64,000 nucleotides of DNA, taken from Pseudomonas syringae (GTDB lineage Bacteria > Pseudomonadota > Gammaproteobacteria > Pseudomonadales > Pseudomonadaceae). The stretch's first letter is position 1. Every line of letters starts with the position of its first letter. Below are positions 54,205-63,765 of the stretch, one piece after another. Under the pieces are notes generated by a model that was given only the letters and a program-made list of their open reading frames with translations, ran no database searches and had not been told where the DNA came from. The position numbers and the translations under genes are program-made. The stretch is taken from assembly GCF_000737245.1 (NCBI RefSeq), contig NZ_JPQU01000100.1, positions 1-64,000 on the forward strand, in the 5' to 3' direction.

Positions 54205-57057
54205 TCAATTCCGTTCCTGCTTGGGCAAGTAAATCGGTGCTTTGTAGGGGTAAGGTATTTGCTGGGCGTTGGCCTTGGCCGGATCGCCGAGCGAATCCTT
54301 GACCGGAATCGGCAGAATGGGCGTGACCCGCGCCAACTGGTTGCCAGGCACGTTGACCCCTCCCCCCACTACCGTGAGCGCGGCCAGGGACGGGATATAC
54401 GGCACGGGGTCATTGGAGTGTCCATTGTGCGAGCCGTTGTCGTCGGACGGGTTGCCGGGCTCCGCTGGATTGCCCGGGCTGCCTGGATTATTCGGATTGC
54501 CTGAGTCGTTCGGATTGCCTGGATTATTCGGATTGCCTGGGTCGTTCGGATTGCCTGGATTGCCCGAATTGCCGATATCCGGCGTCTTGGCACCCAGGTA
54601 TTGGTCCACCGGCACACCCGGTGGAGTGGCAGCCAGTGCCAGCCCCGGTATGGCGGTGCGTGGAACTCTCGAACTCGTGGCATTCGGATTAGTCGGCGTG
54701 GAGCCAAGCGGCGCGGAAACCGGGGGCGTCCCTTCAGTCCCTCCAGGCACAGTGCTCACCGGCGGCGTCGTGCCCGGTGTGGTGCCTGGCACAGTCGTGC
54801 CTGGCGTTGTACCCGGCGACGTCGGCTCGGGATCCGTTGTGACGGGCGGCGTGGTCACAGGTGGCGTTGCAATCGGTGGTGTGGTCACAGGCGGTGTCGT
54901 AACCGGTGGCGTCGTAACCGGTGGCGTCGTCACGGGGGGCGTTACCACAGGCGGTGCCGTGATCAACAAGCTGCCCGGCGCATAAGTGATGGTGTAGTTG
55001 GTCGGGTTGAACGTACCTGCGGTGGCATTGCTGGCGTTGATCAGATAAGGACTGCCGGTCGCGCTGGCACTCGCCACGGTGCCGAGGCTTGTCAGCGTGG
55101 CACCGCCAACGGTCTCGCCATTGACCAGGCCCGATGCGGTGAACGCCGAATTCGGGATCACCAGCGTAGTGCCTTCAGCCTTGGTGGCGTTGTTGGCAGT
55201 AATAGTCAATGGTGCGGGCGTGATATTTGCCAACGTATTGCCGGACCCTGGAATACCGGCAGCACCGTTCATATAGCTGAACGGCACAAACAAGGCATAC
55301 AGCCCGCTGTCGGCCCCGCCCAGGGAATAGCTGTTGTAGGTCACTGTTTTACCGGTGCCCACGTCCGCCGTATCGAACGTGGCCGTGCCGCCCTGCGCCA
55401 CGACGCCAGGCGGGTTTTTGCGCAACGACAATATCGCCGCGTTGTTTCCGTCATAGACCTTGTTGTCAGCTTGCAGGTAAGTCCACATGAACGGCGTCAG
55501 CGTCGCGCCACCCGTCAAGGTGAAATTGCCGGTGAAATCCGTCGGCGGTACGTAGCTGGTCGGCGCGTAATAAATCTTGACGGTGGACACCGTACCGGTC
55601 ACCACCGCCTTGGCTTTGAATTTAACAGTGCCCTTGTCCAGGCCGTCATTGCCAGCCACCAGCAACGCATTGCCGTTGGTCACGGTGAGCACTTGATTGA
55701 GGTTGACATCGTTGCCAGCGACCATGCTGACATTGCCACCGATACCACCGTCCTGCGTGGCGGTGATCGTGGCATTCTGATTAACATCATTCAAAGCGAG
55801 CAGCTTCAGGTTGCCCCCGGTGGTGGTGATGGATTGTTTCACATCGATATCGTGTTCAGCCCTCAGGGTGAGCGTGGTCGCGGCCGTCCATGTCACCGGA
55901 TCCTCGACCCGAATATCGCCGCTGCCTGCGGCTTTGCCAGAAGCACTGATAATTTCCACGTCAGTGGTTTTCAAGCTAGTCGACAGGGTGGTGCCGGTTA
56001 TATCTCCCGTAATCGTGTTCGATATTACGTAGTCCTGGGGGTCTATCAGCCAGGTACCCGTCTTGCCAGCAGGCGCCAGGGTAGTCACTTTGCTGCCGGA
56101 AGCGACTTTGACGTGTGCCGCAGACGTCTCGACAAAACCTCCGGAGCCGCTATTGGGCGCACTGGCATCCAGGGTACCGGCCAGATTCACGGTGCCGTTC
56201 TGCATGTCGCCCATCAGCATGATGGTGCCGTTGTGATTCTCCAGGGTCTGGGCTCGAACCACGCCGGTGTTGTTGACGCTGGACGGCAGCAGGCTGTTCG
56301 CCGACTGAGCGGTCATCAGCACCCGGCCACCGTCGGCCTGAATCAGCCCGCCGTTCTGCACCAGGGCATCCACCGCGCCCTTGTTGACTGCCACATTGAG
56401 CAGCCCGTCACCCGCCACATCCAGGGTGAACGCGTCGCCGGCCGCCAGAGCGACAGTGCCCAGTTGCGCCTGAATCACGCCCTGGTTGCTGACATTGGCA
56501 CCGAGCAGCGCCACAGATCCGCCGTTGGCGTTGATAGTGCCGTGGTTGACCACACTGCCGGCCCCGGTGCCGTCAAAATTGTACTGGCCCGCCATGAAAT
56601 CGCTGTCGCTGATGTTGCGGGTGGAGCCCACCAGTCCGCCGACATTGACTGAGGCGCCAGGGCCGAAAACGATACCGTTGGGGTTGACCAGGAACACTTT
56701 GCCGTTGGCATTGAGGTTACCCAGAATGCTCGAAGGGTCCGCGCCCAGCACTCGATTGAGGGCCGTGGCGCTGCCGTTGGGCTGCACGAAATTGACCGAC
56801 TCGCCGGTTCCGATATTGAAACTCTGCCAGTTGATCGCGGCATTCTGGCTGGTCTGGGTAATGGTGGTAGTGCCGCCCCCCGAACCAATGGTGGCGCTGC
56901 CCGCCGAAACAGCCCCGCCGACGGGAAGCGCATAGGCACCGCCTGCGCTGGCGAACAGGATGGCAGCCGCCAGCAGCTGCAGTGTGAAAGGCAACGGACC
57001 AACTGCGACAAAGGTGCCGACCTTGGCATGCCTGATTGAGGGGGAACGGGTATTCAT
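54205..57057 (-). CDS. Filamentous haemagglutinin-type exoprotein (TpsA), repeat-rich C-terminus
   Basis: 950 residues. After a long signal region (cleavage near AYA, 43), the TPS secretion domain (about 45-290) carries NPNGIVFGPGASVNVGG at 125-141, the element recognised by the TpsB POTRA domains. A beta-helix follows, then MBG-like segments (YNSYSLGGADSGLYALFVPF). Residues about 701-741 are TPPVT repeats and about 828-870 are NPGNPND/NPGNPNN repeats. It is secreted by the two-partner pathway through the TpsB made upstream. Adhesin or exoprotein function is inferred. Confidence 0.87.
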   Translation of the reverse strand: MNTRSPSIRHAKVGTFVAVGPLPFTLQLLAAAILFASAGGAYALPVGGAVSAGSATIGSGGGTTTITQTSQNAAINWQSFNIGTGESVNFVQPNGSATALNRVLGADPSSILGNLNANGKVFLVNPNGIVFGPGASVNVGGLVGSTRNISDSDFMAGQYNFDGTGAGSVVNHGTINANGGSVALLGANVSNQGVIQAQLGTVALAAGDAFTLDVAGDGLLNVAVNKGAVDALVQNGGLIQADGGRVLMTAQSANSLLPSSVNNTGVVRAQTLENHNGTIMLMGDMQNGTVNLAGTLDASAPNSGSGGFVETSAAHVKVASGSKVTTLAPAGKTGTWLIDPQDYVISNTITGDITGTTLSTSLKTTDVEIISASGKAAGSGDIRVEDPVTWTAATTLTLRAEHDIDVKQSITTTGGNLKLLALNDVNQNATITATQDGGIGGNVSMVAGNDVNLNQVLTVTNGNALLVAGNDGLDKGTVKFKAKAVVTGTVSTVKIYYAPTSYVPPTDFTGNFTLTGGATLTPFMWTYLQADNKVYDGNNAAILSLRKNPPGVVAQGGTATFDTADVGTGKTVTYNSYSLGGADSGLYALFVPFSYMNGAAGIPGSGNTLANITPAPLTITANNATKAEGTTLVIPNSAFTASGLVNGETVGGATLTSLGTVASASATGSPYLINASNATAGTFNPTNYTITYAPGSLLITAPPVVTPPVTTPPVTTPPVTTPPVTTPPIATPPVTTPPVTTDPEPTSPGTTPGTTVPGTTPGTTPPVSTVPGGTEGTPPVSAPLGSTPTNPNATSSRVPRTAIPGLALAATPPGVPVDQYLGAKTPDIGNSGNPGNPNDPGNPNNPGNPNDSGNPNNPGSPGNPAEPGNPSDDNGSHNGHSNDPVPYIPSLAALTVVGGGVNVPGNQLARVTPILPIPVKDSLGDPAKANAQQIPYPYKAPIYLPKQERN
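54448..54575 (-). repeat. Low-complexity Asn-Pro-Gly tandem coding repeats in tpsA
   Basis: On the minus strand the sequence encodes NPGNPNDPGNPNNPG units; the DNA unit is about 18 bases and is copied several times. Slippage here would change the C-terminal stalk length. Confidence 0.85.
54836..54957 (-). repeat. Pro-Val-Thr tandem coding repeats in tpsA
   Basis: About eight copies of a 15-base unit encode TPPVT with few substitutions (one copy reads TPPIA). Such threonine/proline linkers are found in surface stalks. The repeats are nearly identical at the DNA level, for example GTGGTCACAGGTGGCGTT. Confidence 0.85.
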
Positions 57058-57121
57058 GGTGTTTACCTACTTGATTCAGGCATGACTGAGGTGGGGTCCG
57101 CTGCGGTTACCGTGCCTGCGA

Positions 57122-58783
57122 TCAAAAATACTTGACCATCTGGACCCAGAAACGGCCGCTCGAATCCGGGGCCGAGGTGGCCTTCTCCCCACCCAGCTTT
57201 TGCGCGTAGTAGGTCTTCACGGAGTAGTTATTGAAGTCGAACCAGTTAACGCCTACCCCCGCCCCGCTCAGGGTTCGAGTCCGGTCCGAGTTATCCCAGC
57301 GATTTTCATTGAGCGTGACTGTACCGGTATCGACGAAGCTGACCAGTTGCACTTGCCCCATCCGCGAAAACGGCGGCAGCAGGTACCGGGCTTCCACGGT
57401 CGCCAGGTAACCTTCGTCACCGAAGGCTTCGCCCTGGGGGTAGGCCCGCACGCCGTCGATACCGCCCAGATACATTTTTTCCGAAATATCCAGATTCTTT
57501 GACGCCACCTGGCCATTGACAGCGCCATACAGCGAGAACGCATCGGTGACGCGCTGCAAGCGCATGGCGCTGAAACCCAGCTTGTCGTAGTGCCCGTTAC
57601 TGCGGGCGGTGAGCCCGTCTGCCGAGCGCGATTCGCGAGTTTCAATATCCAGGTTGCCGGTCGACCACGTCAGGGAGCCGGCCGTCAGCCCGCCGCCGCC
57701 AAAGTCATCGCGATGATCCCCACGCAGGGTGGTCATCAGCACAGCAACGTTGCGGTCGACATGGGACGACACCAGATCGATGCGGTCGTCGAACGTCTTG
57801 TAATCCACACCCATCTGCACATACAGGTTGGTGCGGCGTGAACGCAGTAGCGGGTAGCTGCCATAGACACTTGCAATGTCCGCCGTGCCGTTACCGTGCA
57901 GCTCGCTGAATTCCCGACCCAGCTTGTAATCCAGGCGGCTATAGGCAACGCCTGCGGTCGCCTGGCCAAACTGCATCTGGTAGGCCGCGCGGGCATAGTC
58001 CAGGCCGTCGAAACTGGAAAGCGCGCGCAGTGTGGCTACATCGCCCTGCCCGGCCAGATTGTTGATATTCAACGTCCCGCCCAGACGGTATTGGCCGGTG
58101 TAGCGATTACCGCCGTTATCGGCATCAATGCTGCCGGTCACCTGCTGTCCAGGCGTCACATCGACAATCAGGTCAGCCGCGCCCACCGATGCGCCGGGCA
58201 CCAGGGTTGAGCGCACTTCCACACCGGGGGTGTCGGAGAGCAACAGCAAATCACGTTCCAGGGCACTGGAATGGATGGCATCGGCGCTGTGCAGATCGTC
58301 CAGCGCGCCATTCGCCAAGCGGTCGGAAAGCGTGCTCTGGTTGCGCATCGTTATGGCCCCGTACTGGCCTTCAATGATCGCGATGGTGACGGCACCGTTC
58401 TTGATTTCCTGGGCTGGCAAGTAGGCCTGGGCAACGAAATAGCCCTTCTGGTGATAGAAGTCGGCAATCTGTGCGGCCATGATCTGCAACTGACCCAGGC
58501 TCAGTTCCTGGCCCGGCACGAAGCCAGTCAGGCTCAGCAATTGAGCTTCAGGATAAAGCCGTTGCCCGGTCAGATGCAGCGCGCTGACCTTTAGCCGGGC
58601 GCTGACGGATGCGGGCAATGCAGGTGCCTGGGTTGGCTCTACAGGAATGCGCGGCGGCACTTTTTCCAGTGTCGGGGCATCGGGAATCTGTTGGATCTGG
58701 CTCCCTGCACTTGGCGGAAGCGAGGCCGCATACACGCCTTGGCTCAAGGTCAACACCACACACGCCACTAACTTCTTCTGCAC
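57122..58783 (-). CDS. TpsB/FhaC-ShlB-family outer-membrane transporter
   Basis: A GTG at 58783 with GAGAGG upstream gives 553 residues; a TTG at 58810 is less likely. A signal peptide (KKLVACVVLTLSQGVYAASL) leads into two POTRA domains (about 55-200; SALHLTGQRLYPEAQLLSLT, then VTIAIIEGQYGAITMRNQST). The C-terminus is a 16-strand barrel, with VRAYPQGEAFGDEG as loop L6 VRGY-like motif and a final strand ending VQMVKYF. It exports TpsA, encoded 64 bases downstream on the same strand. Confidence 0.9.
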   Translation of the reverse strand: MQKKLVACVVLTLSQGVYAASLPPSAGSQIQQIPDAPTLEKVPPRIPVEPTQAPALPASVSARLKVSALHLTGQRLYPEAQLLSLTGFVPGQELSLGQLQIMAAQIADFYHQKGYFVAQAYLPAQEIKNGAVTIAIIEGQYGAITMRNQSTLSDRLANGALDDLHSADAIHSSALERDLLLLSDTPGVEVRSTLVPGASVGAADLIVDVTPGQQVTGSIDADNGGNRYTGQYRLGGTLNINNLAGQGDVATLRALSSFDGLDYARAAYQMQFGQATAGVAYSRLDYKLGREFSELHGNGTADIASVYGSYPLLRSRRTNLYVQMGVDYKTFDDRIDLVSSHVDRNVAVLMTTLRGDHRDDFGGGGLTAGSLTWSTGNLDIETRESRSADGLTARSNGHYDKLGFSAMRLQRVTDAFSLYGAVNGQVASKNLDISEKMYLGGIDGVRAYPQGEAFGDEGYLATVEARYLLPPFSRMGQVQLVSFVDTGTVTLNENRWDNSDRTRTLSGAGVGVNWFDFNNYSVKTYYAQKLGGEKATSAPDSSGRFWVQMVKYF

Positions 58784-59279
58784 AATAATCCTCTCGGCAC
58801 TTCTACCCAATACAAGAGTTCTGTGATGCCACAGGCTCGGTGCTTTCTAAATAAACTTACGCAGAATCATCAATTAGCAGGGAACTTTTAAAGCACATCT
58901 AAAAGCGCACCATTAAAGGATTTTAATTTTCAGTTCGCCTGCAACCACACGAACTTTGGCCCGCAGCCGTAATGTTTGTCTGCGGCGAGTTCACCACACA
59001 CAACTCCGGCTTCAGGACCGATCATTAAATTGGGAGCTTTACGAAATGCGCACGTTCGGCGGCCAGAAATAAGGATTCAAGCCAGGATCAGCGCCCTTCA
59101 GGGGGAATGCCGACTCAATCCGAATATTTACCTATTTGATACAGCACGTCATGCACGGCGCCGAGAAAACCAATTGCGTTGATCATCACAGTTTATGCTC
59201 ACGCTATCTTTTAGCAAGCTTCAAAAGGCCACTGTAGGTACTCATACCTACTAAGAAAGGGGAAGACTATTTATGACGC
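58784..59279. other. Intergenic region upstream of tpsB
   Basis: About 495 bases, AT-rich around 58840-58930, no gene recognised. The AT-rich stretch is the likely promoter region of the leftward tpsB operon. The palindrome GTAGGTA (59234-59240) and TACCTAC (59245-59251) lies 30 bases after the FixJ-type regulator's stop and may be a weak terminator or binding site. Confidence 0.4.
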
Positions 59280-59930
59280 TTATACGACGGACGTATGAAA
59301 CAGCAGGGTCCAGTTCATGATTAGTTCGGTAATAGTGCTCGCGCCCATTTTCTGCATAACCCGGGTTCGATGAATATCCACAGTTTTCTTACTGTTACCC
59401 AACTGTGTGGCAATCTCTTGGCTGGTCATAGTAGCCAGCATCAGGTCCAGCACCTCGCGCTCCCGTGAAGTCAGGCTTTCCAGCCGTTGCCGATAATCGT
59501 CGACCAGGGCGCGACGCGCGAAAACCGTTTGCGCCTTGAGGGAAATCTTTTCCAACTTGGTCAGCAACTGATCACCGTCGAAAGGTTTCTGCAGAAAACC
59601 AATTGCCCCGGCGCGGGTTATGTGAATGGCGGACTCAATCGTCGCGTGCCCGGTCATGACAACGACGACCACGTTCAATTTGCGCAGCACGATCTCATCC
59701 AGCAACGCCTCGCCACGCATTCCAGGCATCGCCAGATCAAGCATCACGCAGCCGGCCAGGCCGTCATAAGCCTGTAGGAAGGCTGCGCCGCTATCATGGG
59801 ATTGCACCGGATAGCCTTCCAGCATCAGCAATTGGCACAACACCTCGCGGGTGTGCAAGTCATCGTCGACAACATGGACGGTCACCGGAGCGCTGGCATT
59901 ATTGAAGGTGTTCTGCTTGGTCATTTGCAC
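59280..59930 (-). CDS. FixJ-type response regulator, orphan
   Basis: 216 residues (ATG at 59930; an ATG two codons in is also possible). Receiver domain with the acidic pocket HVVDDD and phospho-acceptor Asp in VMLDLAMPGMRGE, then Lys in FLQKPFDG, and a LuxR/FixJ helix-turn-helix (LTSREREVLDLMLATMTSQE, then KKTVDIHRTRVMQKM). No histidine kinase gene is adjacent, although 630 bases upstream are non-coding or decayed. The tpsB operon downstream is a candidate target. Confidence 0.88.
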   Translation of the reverse strand: MQMTKQNTFNNASAPVTVHVVDDDLHTREVLCQLLMLEGYPVQSHDSGAAFLQAYDGLAGCVMLDLAMPGMRGEALLDEIVLRKLNVVVVVMTGHATIESAIHITRAGAIGFLQKPFDGDQLLTKLEKISLKAQTVFARRALVDDYRQRLESLTSREREVLDLMLATMTSQEIATQLGNSKKTVDIHRTRVMQKMGASTITELIMNWTLLFHTSVV

Positions 59931-60561
59931 AGCCCAGAAAAGCCAAGCACGGATTCGGACCCATGCCGGTCCTGTCTTGGTGGGCGGATACTAACCTTAA
60001 GGCGAGCCTGAGGTGCAAATAAAGTCTATCCATCCGGATTGCGGCCCACCGTTCCGGATTGCGAGCTGTCCGGCAAACGCACAGCTCTTCCACGACGGTA
60101 AATGCCCCTGCTCTGGAACGCGGTACCCGCCAGCGCGACACGCTGTTTGTAGACAACAAGCTGATGCTCGACGTACCCAAGCGTAACTCGCCAGAAAAAG
60201 TCTTGGTATTGGCACAGGAAAGTGACGATCAGTTCGGCCACTTCCCCGACCTATAACCCTACCTCATCAGCCTGAACAAGAAATGAAGAGCCCGGTCGGT
60301 GATGAAGTTCTATGATCTGTGCAGGCATGTCGATGAGCGCCTCGAATAACAGCAATACCCGCCCCCTACATGCGAAGCCATCTTTGGAAACGAAACCATA
60401 AAAGACCTTTGCGTGGCTTTAGAGCTTTTAAGGCTCGAACCTCCTGCAAGCAACGGGATCAGATGCTGTGAACGACAGGTTTGTTATCGTTTGGATAATG
60501 TCCTTAAGGTTTACCCAAGCCTGCGGGTACTTATTACTTATCTCAACAACAAGGATTCTTC
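59931..60561. other. Region without a supported gene
   Basis: About 630 bases. Open frames on both strands (plus 60059-60256, minus 60241-60026) overlap each other and match nothing I recognise. A short plus ORF (60330-60401; MSMSASNNSNTRPLHAKPSL) ends early. It may be the remains of a kinase or of another gene. The last 60 bases before 60562 probably hold the promoter of the small secreted protein. Confidence 0.4.
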
Positions 60562-60987
60562 ATGCTCAAGCAAATGTTGGCGATCACTGCGATCACGACC
60601 TGTTCCTTTACTGCGAGCTGCGCGTTTGCAAGCGTTGATAACACGCCAAAGCCAGGTGGCGTGTTGCCGCTCAAGCCAGGTGTGTTTGTCGCGAAAGGTC
60701 AAGACTGTGCCGACCCGGCCAATGCCGGTATTCGAATTTATGACGGTAAAGGCATCCATGGTTCCGCTACTCATGCTTGTGTTGCGAAGATCGTCAAGCG
60801 AACGGGTAAGCGTTATGTGGTCGACCAATCCTGCATCGATACACCGGCAGGTGATGGACCTCGAAGAGTCGCTCGTGAATCGATCCTGGTTCAGGACGCG
60901 CTGACCTTCATCGCAGGTGAAGGCTCGAAGGCGACGTCATTCACCTATTGCCCTGTTTCTGAGTTGCCATCCTGGCTCAAGCAATAG
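60562..60987 (+). CDS. Small exported protein of unknown function
   Basis: 141 residues with signal peptide MLKQMLAITAITTCSFTASC, then AFA before SVDNTP. The mature chain has four cysteines (CADPANAGIRIYDGKGIHGS, CVAKI, SCID and YCPV) that may form two disulfides, and ends PSWLKQ. Short SH3-like periplasmic proteins look similar, but I do not recognise the family. Transcribed alone. Confidence 0.7.
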   Translation: MLKQMLAITAITTCSFTASCAFASVDNTPKPGGVLPLKPGVFVAKGQDCADPANAGIRIYDGKGIHGSATHACVAKIVKRTGKRYVVDQSCIDTPAGDGPRRVARESILVQDALTFIAGEGSKATSFTYCPVSELPSWLKQ

Positions 60988-61123
60988 CGCGCGATTCACG
61001 CTGCAGCCCACTCCGAGCCAGACACCCTTTGAACATGCGGCGCAATTCTAACGAGTAGGCTATGGTTCAAGCGGACGCGTGCCCTGACGCCCGTGAATGG
61101 CAAAAGCAAAAAAAGGATAGGTT

Positions 61124-62368
61124 ATGCTCTCATCCGCTATTTCTCGTCCGGCTGCGCCTGGTCGGTCGCTGCTTCTCTCGCTGGGTCTGCTCGCTGCGGG
61201 TATAACCCCGGGCGCATGGGCTGACGATTATCCCCACGCCCAGGAACCGATTGGCACCGTGGAGCAGATCTATGACGGTGCCATGCTCCCCGACCTGGCG
61301 GTCAGTACCTACCGAAATATAGACCGGCTGTTCCCTACCCACAGGATCAAAGCCGGCGATCACCCGTATGCGCTGCCGAAATCGGACAAACAGTTGCCCA
61401 ACGTTCGCTTCACTGTCGGGGACAAAAAGTACGACCTGTATGACTTCATCGCACTGGACAGCATTACGGCGATGCTCGTGCTCAAGAACGGCAAGATCGT
61501 GTTCGAGACCTACCAGCGGGGCAACACCGAGAAAACCCGATGGATGTCGATGTCGATGGCCAAGTCCATTACCTCCACGCTGGCAGCTGCAGCGATCAAA
61601 GACGGCCTTATCAAGGGCCTCGATGCGCAAGTGGTGGACTACGTTCCCGAGCTCAAGGGCAGCGCCTATGAAGGCGTGACGGTGCGCAATGTGCTGATGA
61701 TGTCTTCGGGCGTGAAGTGGAACGAGACCTACACCGATCCGGCGTCTGATCGTCGCGCCTTACTCAAGGCGCAGATTTCGCAGAAACCGCATTCGGCCAT
61801 GGCGTTGATGGCAAGTTTGCCGCGAGCAGCTGAGCCCGGCACGGTCAACAATTACAGCACTGGCGAAACGCAGGTACTCGGCGAGATCGTTCGTGGCGCT
61901 GTGAAGATGCCACTGGCCGATTATCTATCGCAGAAGATCTGGCAGCCGTTCGGTATGGAGAGTGATGCCCGGTGGTGGCTCGATTCGCCTGACGGCGTGG
62001 AAATCGGTGGCAGCGGTATCAGCGCCACATTGCGCGACTATGGACGCTTCGGGCTGTTTTTCATGAACGACGGCAAGATCAATGGCGAGTCAATTTTGCC
62101 CGAGGGCTGGGTCAGGGAGGCGACGCTGCCGACCACCCTCAAAGGTGGCAAGTCGCTGGACTACGGCTACATGTGGTGGACGGCGTGGACCGAGCCTTCG
62201 GTCAAAGATGGCGCTTATTCTGCGGTCGGTATCCAGGGCCAGAACATCTACGTCAACCCCGCCAATAACGTGGTGATTGTCACCTTCGGTGCCCAGCCCA
62301 AGCCGGTTGATAAGGAGCCGATCGACCCGATGGCATTCTTCGATGCCGTGGTAGCTGCGTTGAAGTAA
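61124..62368 (+). CDS. Serine hydrolase, class C beta-lactamase/esterase family
   Basis: 414 residues with a signal peptide (LLLSLGLLAAGITPGAWA). The active-site tetrad S144-M-A-K147 (SMSMAKSITS) and Tyr244 in NNYSTGE follow the Ser-x-x-Lys/Tyr-x-Ser scheme of class C beta-lactamases, DD-peptidases and 6-aminohexanoate-dimer hydrolases. The C-terminus continues YMWWTAWTEPS and GIQGQNIYVNP, typical of the NylB/EstB group. Probably a periplasmic amidase or esterase; not necessarily antibiotic resistance. Confidence 0.83.
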   Translation: MLSSAISRPAAPGRSLLLSLGLLAAGITPGAWADDYPHAQEPIGTVEQIYDGAMLPDLAVSTYRNIDRLFPTHRIKAGDHPYALPKSDKQLPNVRFTVGDKKYDLYDFIALDSITAMLVLKNGKIVFETYQRGNTEKTRWMSMSMAKSITSTLAAAAIKDGLIKGLDAQVVDYVPELKGSAYEGVTVRNVLMMSSGVKWNETYTDPASDRRALLKAQISQKPHSAMALMASLPRAAEPGTVNNYSTGETQVLGEIVRGAVKMPLADYLSQKIWQPFGMESDARWWLDSPDGVEIGGSGISATLRDYGRFGLFFMNDGKINGESILPEGWVREATLPTTLKGGKSLDYGYMWWTAWTEPSVKDGAYSAVGIQGQNIYVNPANNVVIVTFGAQPKPVDKEPIDPMAFFDAVVAALK

Positions 62369-62515
62369 CTCTGCGCGTCGGATGACGTTCATCTCATCCG
62401 ACGATGAGACTGCAGCAACTGTGTTATTACGCTGAATGCACTCGGGCCTGTAAGGTCTCGCGTATGCTCGCGCCTGAAAGGTATGAGCCATCAACCATGT
62501 TCCGCAAGGTGCCTT

Positions 62516-63286
62516 ATGAGTTTGATACCCGAAATGAACAGCGAAGCTCACGTGCTGATCTGCGGAGCCAGCCGAGGTATCGGCTTGGCACTGTGCGCGG
62601 CTTTGCTTGCTCGCGATGATGTGAACGAAGTATGGGCAGTAGCGCGAACCGCCAACACTTCCACCGAGCTGGCAAAGCTTGCAGAGCAATATGGCCAACG
62701 CTTGAAACGAGTCGACTGCGACGTGCGCGATGAGCAATCCCTCGAAGCACTCGTGAGCGTAACGCTCGATGAATGCGATCATCTGCACCTTGTCATCAGT
62801 GCGCTAGGCATTCTTCATCAGGACGGCGCAAAAGCAGAAAAAGGTCTGGCACAGCTGACTCTTGCGAGCATGCAAGCGAGCTTCGCGACCAATACCTTTG
62901 CTCCGATCCTGCTGCTTAAACACCTACTCCCGTTACTGCGCAGACAACCTTCTACCTTCGCGGCGCTCTCCGCGAGGGTTGGCTCTATTGGCGATAACCG
63001 ATTGGGGGGCTGGTACAGCTACAGAGCGAGCAAAGCGGCGCTCAACCAGTTGCTACACACGGCCAGTATCGAATTGAAACGCCTGAACCCTGCCTCTACT
63101 GTCCTGGCAATACACCCCGGTACGACTGACACCGATCTGTCTAAACCATTCCAGGCGAACGTGCCTGATGAACAACTTTTCGAACCGGCTTTCACAGCGG
63201 ATCGCATTATTGGCTTGGTAGGAGCGCATGGCCCGGCCGACAGCGGGACCTTCTGGGCGTGGAACGACAAACCCATTGTCTGGTGA
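62516..63286 (+). CDS. Short-chain dehydrogenase (CsgA-like SDR)
   Basis: The ATG at 62516 after AAGGTG gives 256 residues. The cofactor motif is LICGASRGIGLALCAALLA, the catalytic YSYRASKAALNQLL carries Tyr and Lys, and the fold ends IHPGTTDTDLSKPFQANVPD. It belongs to the CsgA/FabG-like SDR group often found near cell-surface or stress functions. The substrate is unknown. It converges with the MAPEG gene. Confidence 0.85.
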   Translation: MSLIPEMNSEAHVLICGASRGIGLALCAALLARDDVNEVWAVARTANTSTELAKLAEQYGQRLKRVDCDVRDEQSLEALVSVTLDECDHLHLVISALGILHQDGAKAEKGLAQLTLASMQASFATNTFAPILLLKHLLPLLRRQPSTFAALSARVGSIGDNRLGGWYSYRASKAALNQLLHTASIELKRLNPASTVLAIHPGTTDTDLSKPFQANVPDEQLFEPAFTADRIIGLVGAHGPADSGTFWAWNDKPIVW

Positions 63287-63339
63287 CCTATTTCACTCAC
63301 GTAAACAAGATTAAGGCAAAGCCATGGTCCGTCCGATCA

Positions 63340-63765
63340 TCACCTCACCACGTTGATGGCGATCGTCGCGCAGAAGCCCAAGAGACACAGGATCCCAATA
63401 CCATAGAAAACGGTGCGCCAAGGTTGAACACCCTTGAGGTATGCCAGCGTGTGAAGGACTCTGGCGACGGTGAACACAACGCTCAACCATGCCGTGATGG
63501 AAGCGTGGGCACTCATGGCAACCGCGAGGCCACCCAGCGCGAAAAATGCCGGAATGCTTTCCAGATCATTCGCCCAGGCCCTTGCCGCGCGGGTCACTTG
63601 CGGCAGCTCCTTTTCGCGAGCGATTCGATTGAACACAGCGGCGTCCTCTGTGTTCGTAAATGCCCTGAAGCGCATGCGGAGGATGCCCTGATAACAGGAA
63701 ACCGCGAACATCTTCAGGAACAGCACAACCACGCAGATTGCGTAAACGCTCAAGGCACTGGTCAT
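63340..63765 (-). CDS. MAPEG-family membrane protein
   Basis: 141 residues with four hydrophobic segments (YAICVVVLFLKMFAVSCYQG, FFALGGLAVAMSAHAS, AWLSVVFTVARVLHTLAYLK and FYGIGILCLLGFCATIAI). The ARVLHTLAY segment is a MAPEG signature (membrane-associated eicosanoid/glutathione metabolism). It may conjugate glutathione to lipophilic substrates. Its start overlaps the stop of the next gene upstream by 4 bases. Confidence 0.85.
   Translation of the reverse strand: MTSALSVYAICVVVLFLKMFAVSCYQGILRMRFRAFTNTEDAAVFNRIAREKELPQVTRAARAWANDLESIPAFFALGGLAVAMSAHASITAWLSVVFTVARVLHTLAYLKGVQPWRTVFYGIGILCLLGFCATIAINVVR

Noticed and set aside
54836..54957. CRISPR array or regulatory repeats
   Set aside because: In-frame codon repeats encoding TPPVT in tpsA.
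54601..56652. A 683-codon plus-strand ORF opposite tpsA
   Set aside because: It mirrors the repeat-rich tpsA gene; composition is arginine/serine-rich and has no domain. It is an antisense shadow.
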